The notes under the pieces were generated by a model. It was not told the DNA's origin. It did no database searches and saw only the letters and a list, made by a program, of their open reading frames with translations. The position numbers and the translations under genes are program-made. Below, in pieces: positions 32,470 to 44,419 of a DNA stretch of 64,000 bases (the first letter of the stretch is position 1; each line of letters starts with the position of its first letter). The DNA lies in the NCBI RefSeq assembly GCF_000005505.3, contig NC_016133.3, positions 57,005,237-57,069,236 of the forward strand, read 5' to 3'. This DNA is from Brachypodium distachyon. Its lineage: Eukaryota > Streptophyta > Magnoliopsida > Poales > Poaceae.

Positions 32470-35400
32470 TTAGGCGTAGAAACGCCGGAGCTTGTCGCCG
32501 TTCCAGGCATGGACAAGATTTTGCCCTTTCATATTCTCAAGGTGGTACGCACCATTTCCCAATACTGCAGCGATGCGGTATGGTCCTTCCCATTTAGGGT
32601 CGACTTTGCGCTGGAGCTTTGGGTCGACATTCTTTTTCAGTACGAGATCTCCTTGGGAGAAGGCTCGTTCCCGCACCCTTGTGTTGTAGAAGCGTGCGGC
32701 GCTTTGCTCGTAGACGGCGTGCCTCATGAGAGCTTTGTCACGAGCTTCTTCCACAAGATCGACCGCCGTCTTGTGATGCTCTTCATTTTTGATGAAGGCA
32801 ATTGGGGTGGCTTTGTGAAATCATATGTGATGTGTAACATTGGCAAGTGTTTTAGATGAAACATTGATGTGGATACTTTGGATAATATGGATATTTAAGT
32901 GATGACATGTATCTTGTTTGGACTTAGTGCTTTGCTAGTGGTGTGCTGATCCATTAGTTTCTTATGTGAAAACATGGCGTGAGTTGTGTGAAACTTACCC
33001 TGAGTCAAGTCGTGGACTTGTGCTCGTACTGGTTATTTGTGTGTTCGCTTTCAGGTGTTGCCAGAGCTAGAAAAACGTGGTCGATGACGGGATCGAGAGA
33101 CGAAGCTTGGGAAGCTGAGATCGAGGATCAAGGTCATGCGGGACGTTCGTGCGAAGGAACAATGGAAGTGAAGGCTACGATGATCCGGAAGGGCACCGGT
33201 TTGTCGTATGTCGTTTATACCGGAGATGTACGGTATTGGAGATATTCGATACGTGATGGTCGAGTTTTGAAGACATCACAAGAAGAGTTGATCGCATGAA
33301 GTGACATCGAGGTGAACATATGTAGGTCCAGCCGTGACTGGATGAGAGATGTTTAAAGATTAAACAGTAGCGTCATCAAGATGGCATCGGATGGAAAAGT
33401 GATCCACATGAAAGTTGTGCGCGTCGTCGAGACGAACAACTTTACATTTGGAGTCATCTCAATCCGAGGTCGTATGCGGGCCCCACGGGCAAAATACTGA
33501 CCAGGACAGAGGAGTCCGTGTTGGATTCGGATTCGGTTTAGAGTTGCGAATTTTCACTTATAAATAGAGGGCATCCTAGCTAGGGTTTTAGCAAGGACGT
33601 GAGAGAACTCAAAGCTTTGGATCTAGATCAATTCTTGGAGAGTTCTTCGATGCATGGTTGCATCTTTTGTAATCGATCGACATCGTTACAATAAAGAGAT
33701 TCGTTGGCGGTGTTATCTCTGTTCTTCTCGGATCTTCGTGAAATCTTCGTGCTAGATCTTTCTAATACTTTGGTGCAGGTTCATCACAAGTTCATAATAC
33801 TTTGCTGCAGGTTTATCACGAGATCAAGAGAAGATTGCAATTAATTCATCTTTCTTGTTATTCCTCGAAATTGGTTTTAAATTAATCCTCGTAACTTTCT
33901 GTCAGTTGTTACTATTTTGATCATATCTTTTGATTGGTAAGTCCGATTGAGCTGATTCTTGTTGCGTTGGTTAGATAATTTTAATACCTTTATTTTCCAT
34001 ACTCATACATATTTTTTGGTTCATCCAATCAAAAGTTACGGCTGTTTTACTATCACGGACAGAAAGGTGATTTAGGGTTTAAACTTTCGGAAAAAGTTTT
34101 AATTTACTTCCGCGCAATCATTCACCCCCCCTCTGATTGCCTATCTCGATCTCACAGGCTTCTTGGAGCCTTTCGACCCGAGGTGAGCGGAACTCGACCT
34201 CGGCGGGAAGAACTGCTTCGGCTCCATACACCAAAGAGAATGGTGTTCGGCCCGTGGAACGGCTTACGGAGATGCGTATGCCCCAAACCACACTAGCAAA
34301 TTCATCTCCCCATGCTCCCCTTGCTTTACTAACCGTGTGCTCTACCCTTCGGCGGAGTCCTTGGAGGATTAGTCCATTTTCCCTTTCGTATGCGTCGTTG
34401 CTCTTGGGGTAAGCTACGGATGCGAAATGCAGCTTGATCTCAAGGCATTCGCAAAATTTGATGAATTCCGCACAGTCGAACAATTTGCCGTTGTCCACGG
34501 TTAGTTCTCGTGGGACACCATATCGGCATATGATGTTTTACCAGAAAAAAGTTTGAACGGCCTGTGACGTGATCTTGCCAAGCGGCGCCTCTTATATCCA
34601 TTTGGAAAAGTAATCAACCGTCACCACGAGGTACTTGCAGCCCCCATTGCATGTGGGAAAAGGCCCGAAGAGGTCCATTCCCCAGCGTGCAAATGGCCAT
34701 GTTATCGGGATATTCTTCAGGAAAGTCACGGGCGCATGGATTGACTTAGCCATTTTCTGGCAAGCTTCGCATTTCCGCAATATGGTGATTGCGTCTTGCA
34801 CCATGGTGGGCCAATAGAATCCCTGACGTAAGGTTTTTGCCGTGGTGGCCCTTGGCGCAAGATGGAGCTCGGCTCCTCGGTCAAGAGTTATGCACTTAAG
34901 CAATGTGGCCGCTCCTTTCTTGTATAGGATGCCGTCGAGGAGGACGTACATCTTGACTTTTGCGAGCAGAGTTTTGGTGCTTGGGCCTTCCGCTTCTTTG
35001 TCTACCTCGCCTTTTAAGGCGCAGGTAATCGGTGTCATCCAAGAGGGTGGAGCGTCGATGACCATGCTGGTCTTTGAAGCTTCGTCAAGGGCGTCGGTTT
35101 CTTCCTTTATGAATGGGGCGCAAATTACTTAGAAGAATGCACCGGGTGGCAGCGGTTCCTTGGAACCGGCCGTTCGGGCTAACCTGTCAGCCATGTGATT
35201 TTTTCCTCGTGGAATGCGTTGCGCCTCCGTGCCCAGGAAATATCGTTCCATCTTGCGAACTTCTTCGATGTATTTCTTCATTCTTTCGTCAAGGCATTGA
35301 TATGATTTGTCTATTTGGTTTATCACCAGTTGGGAGTCTCCCTGGATGAGAAGGCGTCGGACTCCCATGGCCCTGGCCAGTCGAAGTTCGAGAAGTAGCG

Positions 35401-37701
35401 CCTCATATTCTGCCATATTTTTGGTGGCATTGAAGTCAAGATGGGCGGCGTACTCCAAGATCTTTCCTTCGGGGCTGATGAGCATAACTCCAGCCCCCGC
35501 AGCGTCGAGGCGCTTAGAACCGTCGAACCTCATTATCCAATGTGGTTCGGGGGGCTCGGTCTTGGATGTGATTTCTTCGGGCGAGGCTGGTGGAGCATGC
35601 CACTCAGCCACGAAATCAGCCAGGACTTGGGATTTTATGGACGTTCTCGCCGTGAGTTCCAACGAGAAAGGCGCCAATTCCGTTTCCCATTTGGCGATTC
35701 TTCCGGTGGCCTCCTTGTTGCCGAAGACTTCCTTGAGTGGGAAGGTAGTTGGCACCATGATGGTGTGGCCCATGAAGTAATGACGGAGCTTTCGAGAGGC
35801 CATGAGGAGGGCGTATGCGATCTTCTCGATCTGGGTGTACCGACCCTTTGCTCCTCCCAAAGCTTCGCTCACGTAGTACACCGAGCGTTGTGACCCATCT
35901 TCTTCCTTCACGAGTGCTGCGCTTACGGCGACCAGGTCGCGGCGAGGTATAGGAGCAAAGGCTCCCCCTGTTTTGGGCTCGTGAGAAGTGGAGGGGTCGA
36001 CAAATAGGTCTTGAGCTCTTCGAAGGCCCTTTGGGCTTCGTCGGTCCACTCAAAGTTGTTGAGGCTCCTCAGGGCTTTGAAGAAAGGGAGACCCTTTTCG
36101 GCTGACCGGGCGACGAATCGTCCTAGGGCCGTCATTCTTCCCGCTAGGCGTTGCACATCTTTGACGGAGCGAGGAGGTTCCATCTCCAGGATGGACCGAA
36201 TTTTTTCCGGATTGGCATCGATCCCTCGTTGGGAGACAAGGAAGCCTAAGAGTTTCCCTCCTCAAACTCCAAATGCGCATTTTTTCGGATTGAGCTTCAT
36301 GCCGTACTTGCGGAGATTGTCGAAGGTTTCACGCAGGTCCTTGGGATGAGTTCCTGCAATTTGACTTTTGATGACGGCGTCATCAACGTATATTTCGGCG
36401 TTCCTCCCCAATTGTTCCTTGAGGATGAGGCCGACGAGGCGTTGGAAAGTTGCGCCGGCATCCCTCAAATCAAAAGGCATCCTGCGATAGCAGAATGTGC
36501 CGATGGGAGTGATGAAGCTGGTTTTCTTCTCGTCTTCCTTGGCCTTTGGACTTGGTGATATCCTGAATAGGCATCCAAGAAACTCAACCTCTCGCATCCC
36601 GCCGTGGAGTCGACCAGTTGGTCGATCCAAGGGAGCGGGTAATCGTCCTTGGGGCACATCTTGTTCAGGTCGGTAAAGTTGACACACATTCGCCACTTGC
36701 CGTTGGCCTTCTTCACCAAGACAGGATTGGCTAACCATTCGGGATACCAAACTTCTCGGATTAGCCCGGCGTCGGAAAGTTTGGTGATTTCTCGCTTGAT
36801 GACCTCGCACCGCTCGGTGGAGAGTTTCCGAAGTTTTTGCTTTACGGGAGTTTTGTCGGGCCTTACGGCGAGGCGATGCTCCATGACGTCGTGCGGGACT
36901 CCTCCCATGTCGGAAGGCGACCAAGCGAAGAGATCGGAATTCTTGCGAAGTAGGTCGACGAGTTCTTCCTCGAGTTTACTCGGGAGGTCGGCCCCGATCT
37001 TCGCCGTGCGCATGGCGTCTTCTTGGGAGACGCGTACTTCCTTGAGTTCTCCTTCGGGGAGGGGCTTAGGGATGTAGCGCTCTGGGTGATCGGTTTCCGG
37101 ATGCTCCTGCATTCGAAAGCATGTTGATACTCTTGGATGATTCTCCCTTTTCGGCGCACTTGGTCTCATGGCGGTAGAGGGTCTTCCTGTCAGAAGATTG
37201 CTCGCCGCGGACCGTTATCACACATTTTGGGCCCGAGATCTTCATACACAAGAAGTTGTGGTGGACAGCGGCGCAGAGACGATTTAGCGTAGTCCTCCCG
37301 AGTATGGCGTTAAAGGAGGCATCCATGTCCACTACGTCGAAGCGCACGAGCTCGGTTTGATGATTTGTGGCGTCCCCGAAGGTCGTGAGGAGCTCAATTT
37401 GTCCGAGCGGCTGAATGGACTTCCCCGGTACGAAGCCGGTGAGAGGATAAAGAGGTGGCTGCAACGAGCCGTTCTTGTATCCCCCTTGTGGTTCCATCAG
37501 TTTCTTCAAAGTGCTCAGATAAAGGATGTCGGCGGAGCTTCCGCCATCCACCAGAATCTTTTTGAGCTCACAATTGGCGACGATCGCTGTCACAAAGAGA
37601 GCGTCGTCGTGCGGGAAGCGTATCCCCTTGGCATCTTCCTCGGTGAAGGTGATTGGCACGCTTGCCCATTTCAGTGGTGGTGTCGAGTTGAAGATTCCCA
37701 C
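32470..37701 (-). pseudogene. Gypsy pol remnant: protease, RT, two RNase H, integrase
   Basis: The pieces lie in several frames. Protease: VDGGSSADILYL active-site-like motif near 37530. Reverse transcriptase: LIREVWYPEWLANPVLV and a YVDD box at about 36390, with a frame change near 36550. First RNase H: FEWTDEAQRAF and DPKTGG-like segments near 36050-35900. Second RNase H: MRFDGSKRLDAAGAGV to AEYEALLLELRLA (35600-35350). Integrase: zinc-binding KCEACQKMAK (about 34770), core GMDLFGPF and an AYERENG segment (34592-34118). The C-terminal part (AFSQGDLVLKK, PKWEGPYRI) is at 32754-32470, across the inserted 32805-34135 block. Stops and frameshifts leave no intact polyprotein. Confidence 0.85.
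32805..34135 (+). mobile_element. LTR-like insertion (possible solo LTR) inside the gypsy integrase
   Basis: A 1.33-kb block interrupts the integrase C-terminal region, with ATTG on both sides (32801-32804 and 34136-34139) as a possible short target duplication. Inside, on the plus strand, are a TATAAATAG box near 33571, AATAAAGAG near 33691, and a terminal CACCCCCCCTCTG of the kind seen near grass copia LTR ends. No coding domain is present. Clean TG...CA ends were not found, so the boundaries are approximate and 'solo LTR' is an inference. Confidence 0.5.
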
Positions 37702-37874
37702 GACATTGACTTTGCGAGCATACTCCTTGCGCTGTCGCTTTGATCCCCGGCCTGTGGCGGAGCCCCGACTATCACTCCGACGTGATGCGCGGGTTCTTGA
37801 AACGGGAGGTCGACTTCCTTAGGTGTCGGGTCAGCCACGAGGACGCTGGCGGGGCGCGGAGCCTTGGCAGTTTT

Positions 37875-39577
37875 TTAATCCTTGCGCTGGGCCTGCTTTC
37901 GTGCCTGGAATTCTTCACAAGCCGCGATGAGAGTGTTGCACTCCTCGGTGCTATGGCTTGCCGAGTTGTGGATGAGGCATCTCCCAGTTCCTCCCTCGGT
38001 CGGACGAGGTGGCTTCTTGAGTTGCCAGGTCTTTTGGGATGATGCTTGTCCTTCGATGGTGAAGATTTTCCGGGCTTGGTCGCCGGCGCCCCTTTTCCCC
38101 CACCTCCTCTTCTTCTTGGAAGATGAAGCAGGCGCGGGGGGTTTGTCGGACGAGGGAGTTCCTTCGGGAGCGGCGCGTGGCGGGTCCTTCTTAGCAATGT
38201 CCCCGTCTTCGCCTCGGGCATATTCCTGCAAGATCCGATAAAGCTCCACGGTCGTCCTTGGAGGATTGCGACTTAGGGCCCGATTTACTTCTCCTTGGAT
38301 ATGGCCTTGCATGCATGCGTCGATCACGGTGGTCGACGGCAGGTTGGCAATTTGGCTTCGTACCTTCACGAATCGATGAAAGAAGCTTCGGAGGGATTCC
38401 CCCGGCTTTTGTTTCACCGCGTATAGCTCGTGAGCCTGTACGGGTTTTTTGAAGTTTCCTTGAAAGTTGGCGATGAAGACCTCTTGGAGGCGTTCCCACT
38501 AGTGCACGGAGTTCTTCCGCAGGTTATAAAACCAAGTTTGCGCCAATCCAGTGAGCACGAGCGGAAAGAGGTTGCACATCTCGACGGGACCTACCCCGGC
38601 GGCCCGTATGGCGGTGGAGTAGACATCCAAAAATTGAAGAGGATTCGACTCCCCGTCGTACGGCCGTATTGTGGATGGCTTGAACCTTGGCGGAAAAGGC
38701 GTGTCTTGGATCTCCCGCATGAGCGGGTTGCAGGTCGGCCGATTCTTTTGGTTCCTTCAGTGGCGAGGTCCTCCCTCGTCGCTTTCATTGCTAGAGGGGT
38801 CGCTTGAAGAATGATCTCGGCGGTTTCTTGGAGGGTCGGAGCGTCGACGGGAATTCCTTTCGCCGCTGGCACGGGTTACGGATTCCGCCACTTGCTCGTT
38901 TCCATGCACGCTGGGGTCTCATTCCCGCGAGGCGCGGCTTGAGGTGGTACCTGGTGGCCGCCTTGTTCGACCCCGACCGGGGGAGCAAGGGGCGCTTGCG
39001 GGGCACTCGCAAAGCGAGGTTGATGTTGAGTGTGTGCGACTTGGAGAGCGCCTTGCGGCGGAAGCTCCCAATAACGATGATACCAAGGACCTCCTTGGGC
39101 GATCGCGGCGAGCGCCAGTGGAGGTAATCCCGGGTTGGAGGGGTCGTAGGCCGGGACTCCTTGGTTTTCTGGCGCGGATCCTCCCGACGCCACATTGTTT
39201 CCTCTTGTAGGTTCCGAGGGCAGGGTCACCACCGGTTGTAGGGAAGGTGGCGCGAAGACCATCGAGCGAGGCATGCCGAGTTCCGTATCCCCTGCAAGGG
39301 CGGCAACCGTAGGCAACTCGCCGATCCTTGCCACTACGTTGGTGAGTGTCGAGGGACCTCCTACGACGGTTTCGAGCACCTCGGTTCCTTCCGGGACAGC
39401 CGGTAGCGGAGGGGCGACCGTGACTTCTGTCGTGGCGACCATGCTTGCGGCGACGTCCGGATTGGTGAGGGTTCCTTCTTCCTCGGGAGCCCCCGAGGCA
39501 CTTGCTTTCTTCGTTTGCAACTGTGTAGACTTCGCGGCAAGTTGGAGACCCGATGAAGTAGGCTTCGTCAGGGCCAT
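37875..39577 (-). pseudogene. Gypsy gag remnant
   Basis: It begins ATGGCCCTGACG at 39577, just after the LTR and a candidate primer-binding site. A Pro/Ala-rich N-terminal part runs to 38876, then the frame breaks. The retrotrans_gag core (PSTIRPYDGESNPLQFLDVY, PLVLTGLAQTWFYNL) is at 38720-38499. A stop near 38499 is followed by GESLRSFFHRFVKVRSQI and a CHC-type motif (CLIHNSASHSTEEC) in 38417-37875. The breaks make it non-functional. Confidence 0.8.
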
Positions 39578-39620
39578 TAAATCTTCAATTGCGGCGAGGG
39601 TTCCCCACGGTCGTCACCAC

Positions 39621-40528
39621 TGTTGTTGTTCTCGACAACAATTAGAGTAAGGGGTGCCAATGCTCGATGGCACAAGTGCGGGTATAAAAGTAGGGCGTGT
39701 ACGCCGGACTTATAGCGAAGGTCGCCGTACAGTTGGACAAGTTGACACGTCGATATTTTTTGAATAGGTTTGGTCGACCCTGTGGGTGCGACTTAATCCT
39801 ATGTTAGGAAAGGCTTCGAGGGGGTGGTTAGCCAAGGGTTTGGGCCGAGCGGATCTTCCCAAGACACCTTTTGGCGAGAGGTTCGTCGGAGCCGCCTCGT
39901 ACTTCAACCGAACGCGTCTTTTCAAGTATCGATGTTAGGATACCCTCGAAACTCTAACCCAACCCCTTCTCCTTCGAGCCCGTGCCAACCCAGGTTAGTT
40001 CGGTGCCTCGAAACTAGAGTCCCCTAGAAGGCTTCCTTGAGGCCGATCGACTTTCAGTCGAGAGCGGCGCGCGAGAGCGAACCTTAGAGGGAGCACTCTA
40101 GCCCTCTCCCCATGAGTTTATTCAAGTGAGAGTGAATAATAAATGCCCCCATGGGGGGTATTTATAGCCTAGGGGTTCATGACAAAAGACCATGGCTACC
40201 CTTGAGGGAGAGAGAAAAGTGGGCGCAAAGTGGTAAAAGTAGCTCCTTGGTTCATAACTTTTGTGTGCACCATGTGAGAAAAGTGGGACTTGGTCTATGG
40301 TCCACCATGAACTAAGGGCCCCCTCCTCACGCCTTTATTGCCGCCTACTCTAGCTCATTTGACCATTTGATTATGGCATGAGAGGTTTGACTTGTTGACT
40401 TGTCTTTTTTTGTCACGTAGGATTGACCATGCCACGTGGGCGTCTTGACTCATGCTTGGGAAATGTTGACTTAGTCGTCGCCACGTAGGATTTACGGTCC
40501 GGCCCATATAAGGGTTTTTACTACAACA
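39621..40528 (-). repeat. 5' LTR of the gypsy element (908 bp)
   Basis: On the minus strand it starts TGTTGTAGTAAAAACC (40528) and ends GAACAACAACA (39621), a TG...CA pair. A TATAAATA box (40166-40159) fits transcription toward gag. The next bases, TGGTGACGACC from 39619, are a candidate primer-binding site. No second copy exists in the window. Confidence 0.65.
40159..40166 (-). promoter_or_regulatory. LTR TATA box
   Basis: TATAAATA on the minus strand within the LTR, upstream of gag. Confidence 0.55.
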
Positions 40529-40671
40529 ATAGTCATTTTGATATATGAAAATTGTTTAATACGCTAGTTTAGAATATGACCGATGTTAGGGGAAAAAAAT
40601 ATCATGGCAAATCAAAATAATAATTCATCTCATTGATCTATCCTCCGGTGCGAGTGGACATATATTAATTA

Positions 40672-40784
40672 CTCCTTGCTTCTCATATTAACTGACTTTC
40701 TATTACATGTATCTAGACGTTTTTTAGACATGGATACATTCATATTTGAGCAAATTTAAGTTATTTATAAGACGACGGAGGGAG
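40672..40784. mobile_element. Stowaway-like MITE (113 bp), one end degenerate
   Basis: TA, then CTCCTTGCTTCTCATATT at the left, and GACGACGGAGGGAG followed by TA at the right. The interior words ATTACATGTATCTAGACG match the copy at 22703. Confidence 0.7.
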
Positions 40785-43290
40785 TAGTTAATTAACTGCA
40801 GGGTTTCTGAATTGCATCGATCGTCTGTCTCTGAACGAAGATACTCCACTGCTAACTTTTTCATGGACTTGTAAAAACTTAAACACACCTGTAGCAGGAC
40901 TAGCACGAGAGCACGTACCGCTGCTTAGTGCAATTCAATACTGCTGCTTACTTCTACTACCATCGAGTGTGGTGGCTCCACAATGATTTTCAAGGATCTG
41001 CATTTACCCCAACAAACTGCATTTTTCTCTCTCGCAGAGACGCAGAGAGCCAGCCGGCCCGGGTCTGGTGCGTGGCTTAATAAATTAACGGCATTGAAGA
41101 TAGCTAGCCCCCATTTGGAGGTCATGAATGCCTCTGTTTATTGGGATCGATTGCACATTCAACTTACGTGCAAGCAAGAGGCAGTGTTGTTTCCATCAGC
41201 ATCGCGGCAATTCTACTACCAGTCGATCGACGACCAACCCGGGGATAAGCCTCAAAATGCAATGCAAGAAATATACTACTCCGTAGGAGTATAATGTACT
41301 TGTACGTCGTCTCGCACGCATAAACCTACGTCAAGGCCGGATACGTACTCGATCGTCTTCAGTTGACAAACGACAAAAGCTTGCTCGCTGCATAATTAAC
41401 TTAGCCGGCGGCAATAATTAGACTAGACATGCTTATACGTCTTGGCAAATAATTCGTTCCGCCCTCACTTTTGGATTCAACTTTGTTAATCATGCATGCA
41501 GTCAGTTGCATGCGTGACTGTTCTTTACCCGTCGATGACCGTGCGTTGGTCCGAATTTGCATAATCGCTGAATGCTACCCTAGCTAGCTGCATGCATGCA
41601 TGCATGGATGCGTCGACGACCGCATGCAGCCACGTACGCAAACACAGTACACACCTCAGCTCAGAGTCTCAGACCACACTTCTAGCTTAGCCACCAGTGA
41701 GCTAGTGGAATCATGGAGTAATCAATCTCAAGGACCAGGCTAGCTAGCTCGATACGGCGGCTACAGTCTACTGCATCTGCATGCATGCATGTGTGCCCCT
41801 TTTTTTCAATTAAGATTTGGCGCGCGACGCATTCCTGAGGAGGGTCTCGAGGACGAGCAGGAGTACGTGCTTCATTAGCGGTGCGCGATCACCGAGATAC
41901 GATCGACTGTGACAGCCGGGCTGCATGCATGCAGCCGGTCAGGTGGACCAGCTGGGCAGAGAGATAAGGGCTAGCTCGATCGACTGCATGCATGCATGCA
42001 TGGCCAGCTTAATTGACCTTGCGATGCATGCATGTTGCGCGCGGAGAACACACGTACGTACTGACGTACACTGTCGTACCATCGATCTTGTGTACACGTA
42101 CGTATCCATGGCCAGCCAACGCATATATGCATGTTTCATCGACGTAACTGGGACCATGCGTGAATCGCGCGCATGCAATCATTAGCTAGAAATTGGATCA
42201 TGAACTGGATCGATGTCCACACACGGCGGCCGGGTCCAAGCAAGCTAGCTCACCTTGTGGTGTGGATTGTCTACTTGTCTTAATTAAGCTGACAGTATTG
42301 CAATGTACGATTACACGTAAATTGCATGCATATGATCGAGCAAATAGCTGGAGCCTTCGAGCTGAGCTTGGGGTTCACAGAGGGCACACGTACTCGATGC
42401 GCGCGCGGTTCTCCTGCTAAGTTTGGATCGAGTACCATACATAAACAAAACAAACTGCTATAAAAAAGGAGAGTCGCTGAAATTTTGGGTGTCGTCGTAC
42501 TGACAGGCTGACCGCGTCTTCGTCTTCGTCGAGCTGGACTGCTAATGTGCACTGCCCTCAAAAATAAATAAATCAAACGGGCATGCACGAGTAGACTTGA
42601 CTACGTACACATTTTCTGGATCGCATTACGAGGTCCGTACGTACTTAATCACCTCTGGCATCCTGCTGCAATTTGCAATTAACCATCGATCGCATCATGC
42701 ATGCACACGAAGACGAGTACAGTACGTCTTCTTCGACCACGACCCGGCATGCGGTACGTACGTACGTAGGTCTCGCTTGATTTGCTAAAGCCAGTAGTAG
42801 ACGACACACACATCATGCAATTAATCCCTCCCCGGCATTCAAGACGGCCCAACGACAATTTCAAAACCCTGCGAGAAGACAGTGCAACCGCAATTACGAG
42901 CTCCTCGCTGTCGCATCACTATGGCGAACTCATAGGCGCTCCCCTATTCAGCACGTACTAGTAGTGCCGTACCTACACATGTTCTTGTTATCTGGCCAAA
43001 AAAGCTACTCGTGTGAAAAATGGAAAACACGAAAGGCCACCCATTCCCCGCAAAAATAGAAGAAAAAAAAAGCACGTGTTACACACAGCCCACAATTAGC
43101 TAATCGGGATCATGCAGTTTTCTATTTTGTTTTTTAGAAACAGCTCGGCGTGTGTGGGCGCATACGCATAACGTCTCGAAGCTGATCGGCCAGGGTGGTG
43201 GCAACTCAACTCAACCACCAACATTGAAGGGGCAAATTGAAAGGGGGTTGATCGAGTGATCAATGCCATGCAAATGCTGCTGCTGCAAGG
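40785..43290. other. Intergenic region rich in CATGCA words
   Basis: No supported gene. Between about 41585 and 42180 there are many GCATGCATGCATG runs (41589, 41778, 41922, 41983, 42021 and others) together with ACGTACGT words. The open frames here follow from these runs. CATGCA is the RY element bound by B3 regulators of seed genes, but no gene start is near enough to assign a role. Confidence 0.5.
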
Positions 43291-43296
43291 GAGTAA

Positions 43297-43372
43297 ACCC
43301 AACTGGCGCAGTGGCCTAACGCGGGCCCACTTGACAGCCTGCGCTCTGCGGGCTCTTTCAAGTTCGAACACC
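43297..43372 (+). mobile_element. tRNA-derived SINE head (relic)
   Basis: It contains a good Pol III A box (TGGCGCAGTGG, about 43307) and B box (AGTTCGAACACC, about 43358) at near-tRNA spacing. The CGCAGTGGCCTAACGCG part resembles elongator tRNA-Met. The outer bases do not form an acceptor stem, so it is not a tRNA gene. A poly-T or poly-A tail typical of SINEs is not evident. Confidence 0.45.
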
Positions 43373-43487
43373 ACAAACATGCACGTACGTACACGCCCTG
43401 CGCCGGACACAGAAACTGTAATAACTACCACTACTGTGCACGCACGCATGTCAGTGTCGATCGATCACAACGCTAAGCTAGGGAGTA

Positions 43488-43602
43488 CTCCCTCTCGTTC
43501 TAAATTCTTAACTCAAATTTGTTCAAATATGAATGTATCTATTCTTAAAAAATGTTTAGATACATGTAATATTTCGAGAACAATTTAGAATCGAAATGAG
43601 TA
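43488..43602. mobile_element. Stowaway-like MITE (about 115 bp)
   Basis: CTCCCTCTCGTTCTAAATTCTT at the left faces AATTTAGAATCGAAATGAG at the right, with TA flanks. The interior AGATACATGTAATATTTCGAG is shared with other copies. Confidence 0.75.
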
Positions 43603-44419
43603 GTAAATAAGACAGTCACATAAGCAATGATGAGAGAGGTTCCACAGGCCAATTAAACAAGCTAGCAGCGAACTGAACCGAGAAAGAAAGTAAAGAAAGT
43701 GAACAATGCACACTGGCTCCTCCAGCCTTACGTACATACAGCACTCCTTTGGGGAAAAAAATTGAATGTTCATTGAAGGCTTTTACATTGATGGGACAGA
43801 AGTCAATACCCGAACCATACCATTCATCTCCTCTCTGCTGCAACGACAACTACGGTAGTGAAGCGGGAGCAAGAGTTACTAGTAAAAGAGTGGCGATTAT
43901 ATCAGAAGAAGCATGCAGCAAAAGAGGAACGGGACAGGCATGGTGCGTTCTTGACTCCTTCGGGTTCATGCAAAGCCTCCATGCATGGCGATTACGAGTA
44001 GTAGAGATAGAAAGATATGCATGCTTGGCAAGCAAACTCCAAATAACCAAACGTGACGAGACTTGGACCCTGCAAATGAAGAGATCATCATAGCGGAGTA
44101 GACACCTAAACGAGATAGGAAGAAGAAGAAGAAGAAGTGTGGACCGGCTGAGGGAGGGGATCGAATTGGGCATAGATGGATGGACGGATGGATGGATCAA
44201 ACTGCATGCAGGCGGCGGCGGCAGCGGATGAACCCCAAGCGAGGGACACCACGCAGATCTAGCTTTCGTAGGTGCGATGCAAGGGGATGGGAGAGAAGAG
44301 AGATGGAGAGATCTAGAGCATTCAAGGCTTTCAAACCAACCAAAAACTCTGGACGCATGAATGCATTGTGGGGGAGAATTCACTTGTGCGTGCATGCATG
44401 CAGGGATGGGGAACTCAAA
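43603..44419. other. 3' flank of the HD-ZIP IV gene
   Basis: Presumed 3' UTR and downstream DNA, with a short AAG microsatellite near 44120. No other gene was recognised. Confidence 0.45.

Larger units (their letters stand above)
29060..40528 (-). mobile_element. Ty3/gypsy LTR retrotransposon, Tat lineage, 3'-truncated
   Basis: Order on the minus strand: LTR (40528-39621), gag (39577-37875), protease, reverse transcriptase, RNase H, a second RNase H, and integrase (down to 34118, then 32754-32470 after an insertion). Then come a non-coding stretch and an antisense ORF. The second RNase H after the first and the antisense ORF are Tat-lineage traits. The far LTR is absent, and the coding regions carry stops and frameshifts. 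It is a dead, truncated copy interrupted by a 1.3-kb LTR-like insertion. Confidence 0.8.

Noticed and set aside
41925..42178. Mirror-image plus and minus frames rich in His/Cys/Ala
   Set aside because: They arise from self-complementary GCATGC and ACGTAC runs, not from coding sequence.
43297..43372. Functional tRNA gene
   Set aside because: A and B boxes are present but the acceptor arms do not pair, so it is listed as a SINE relic.
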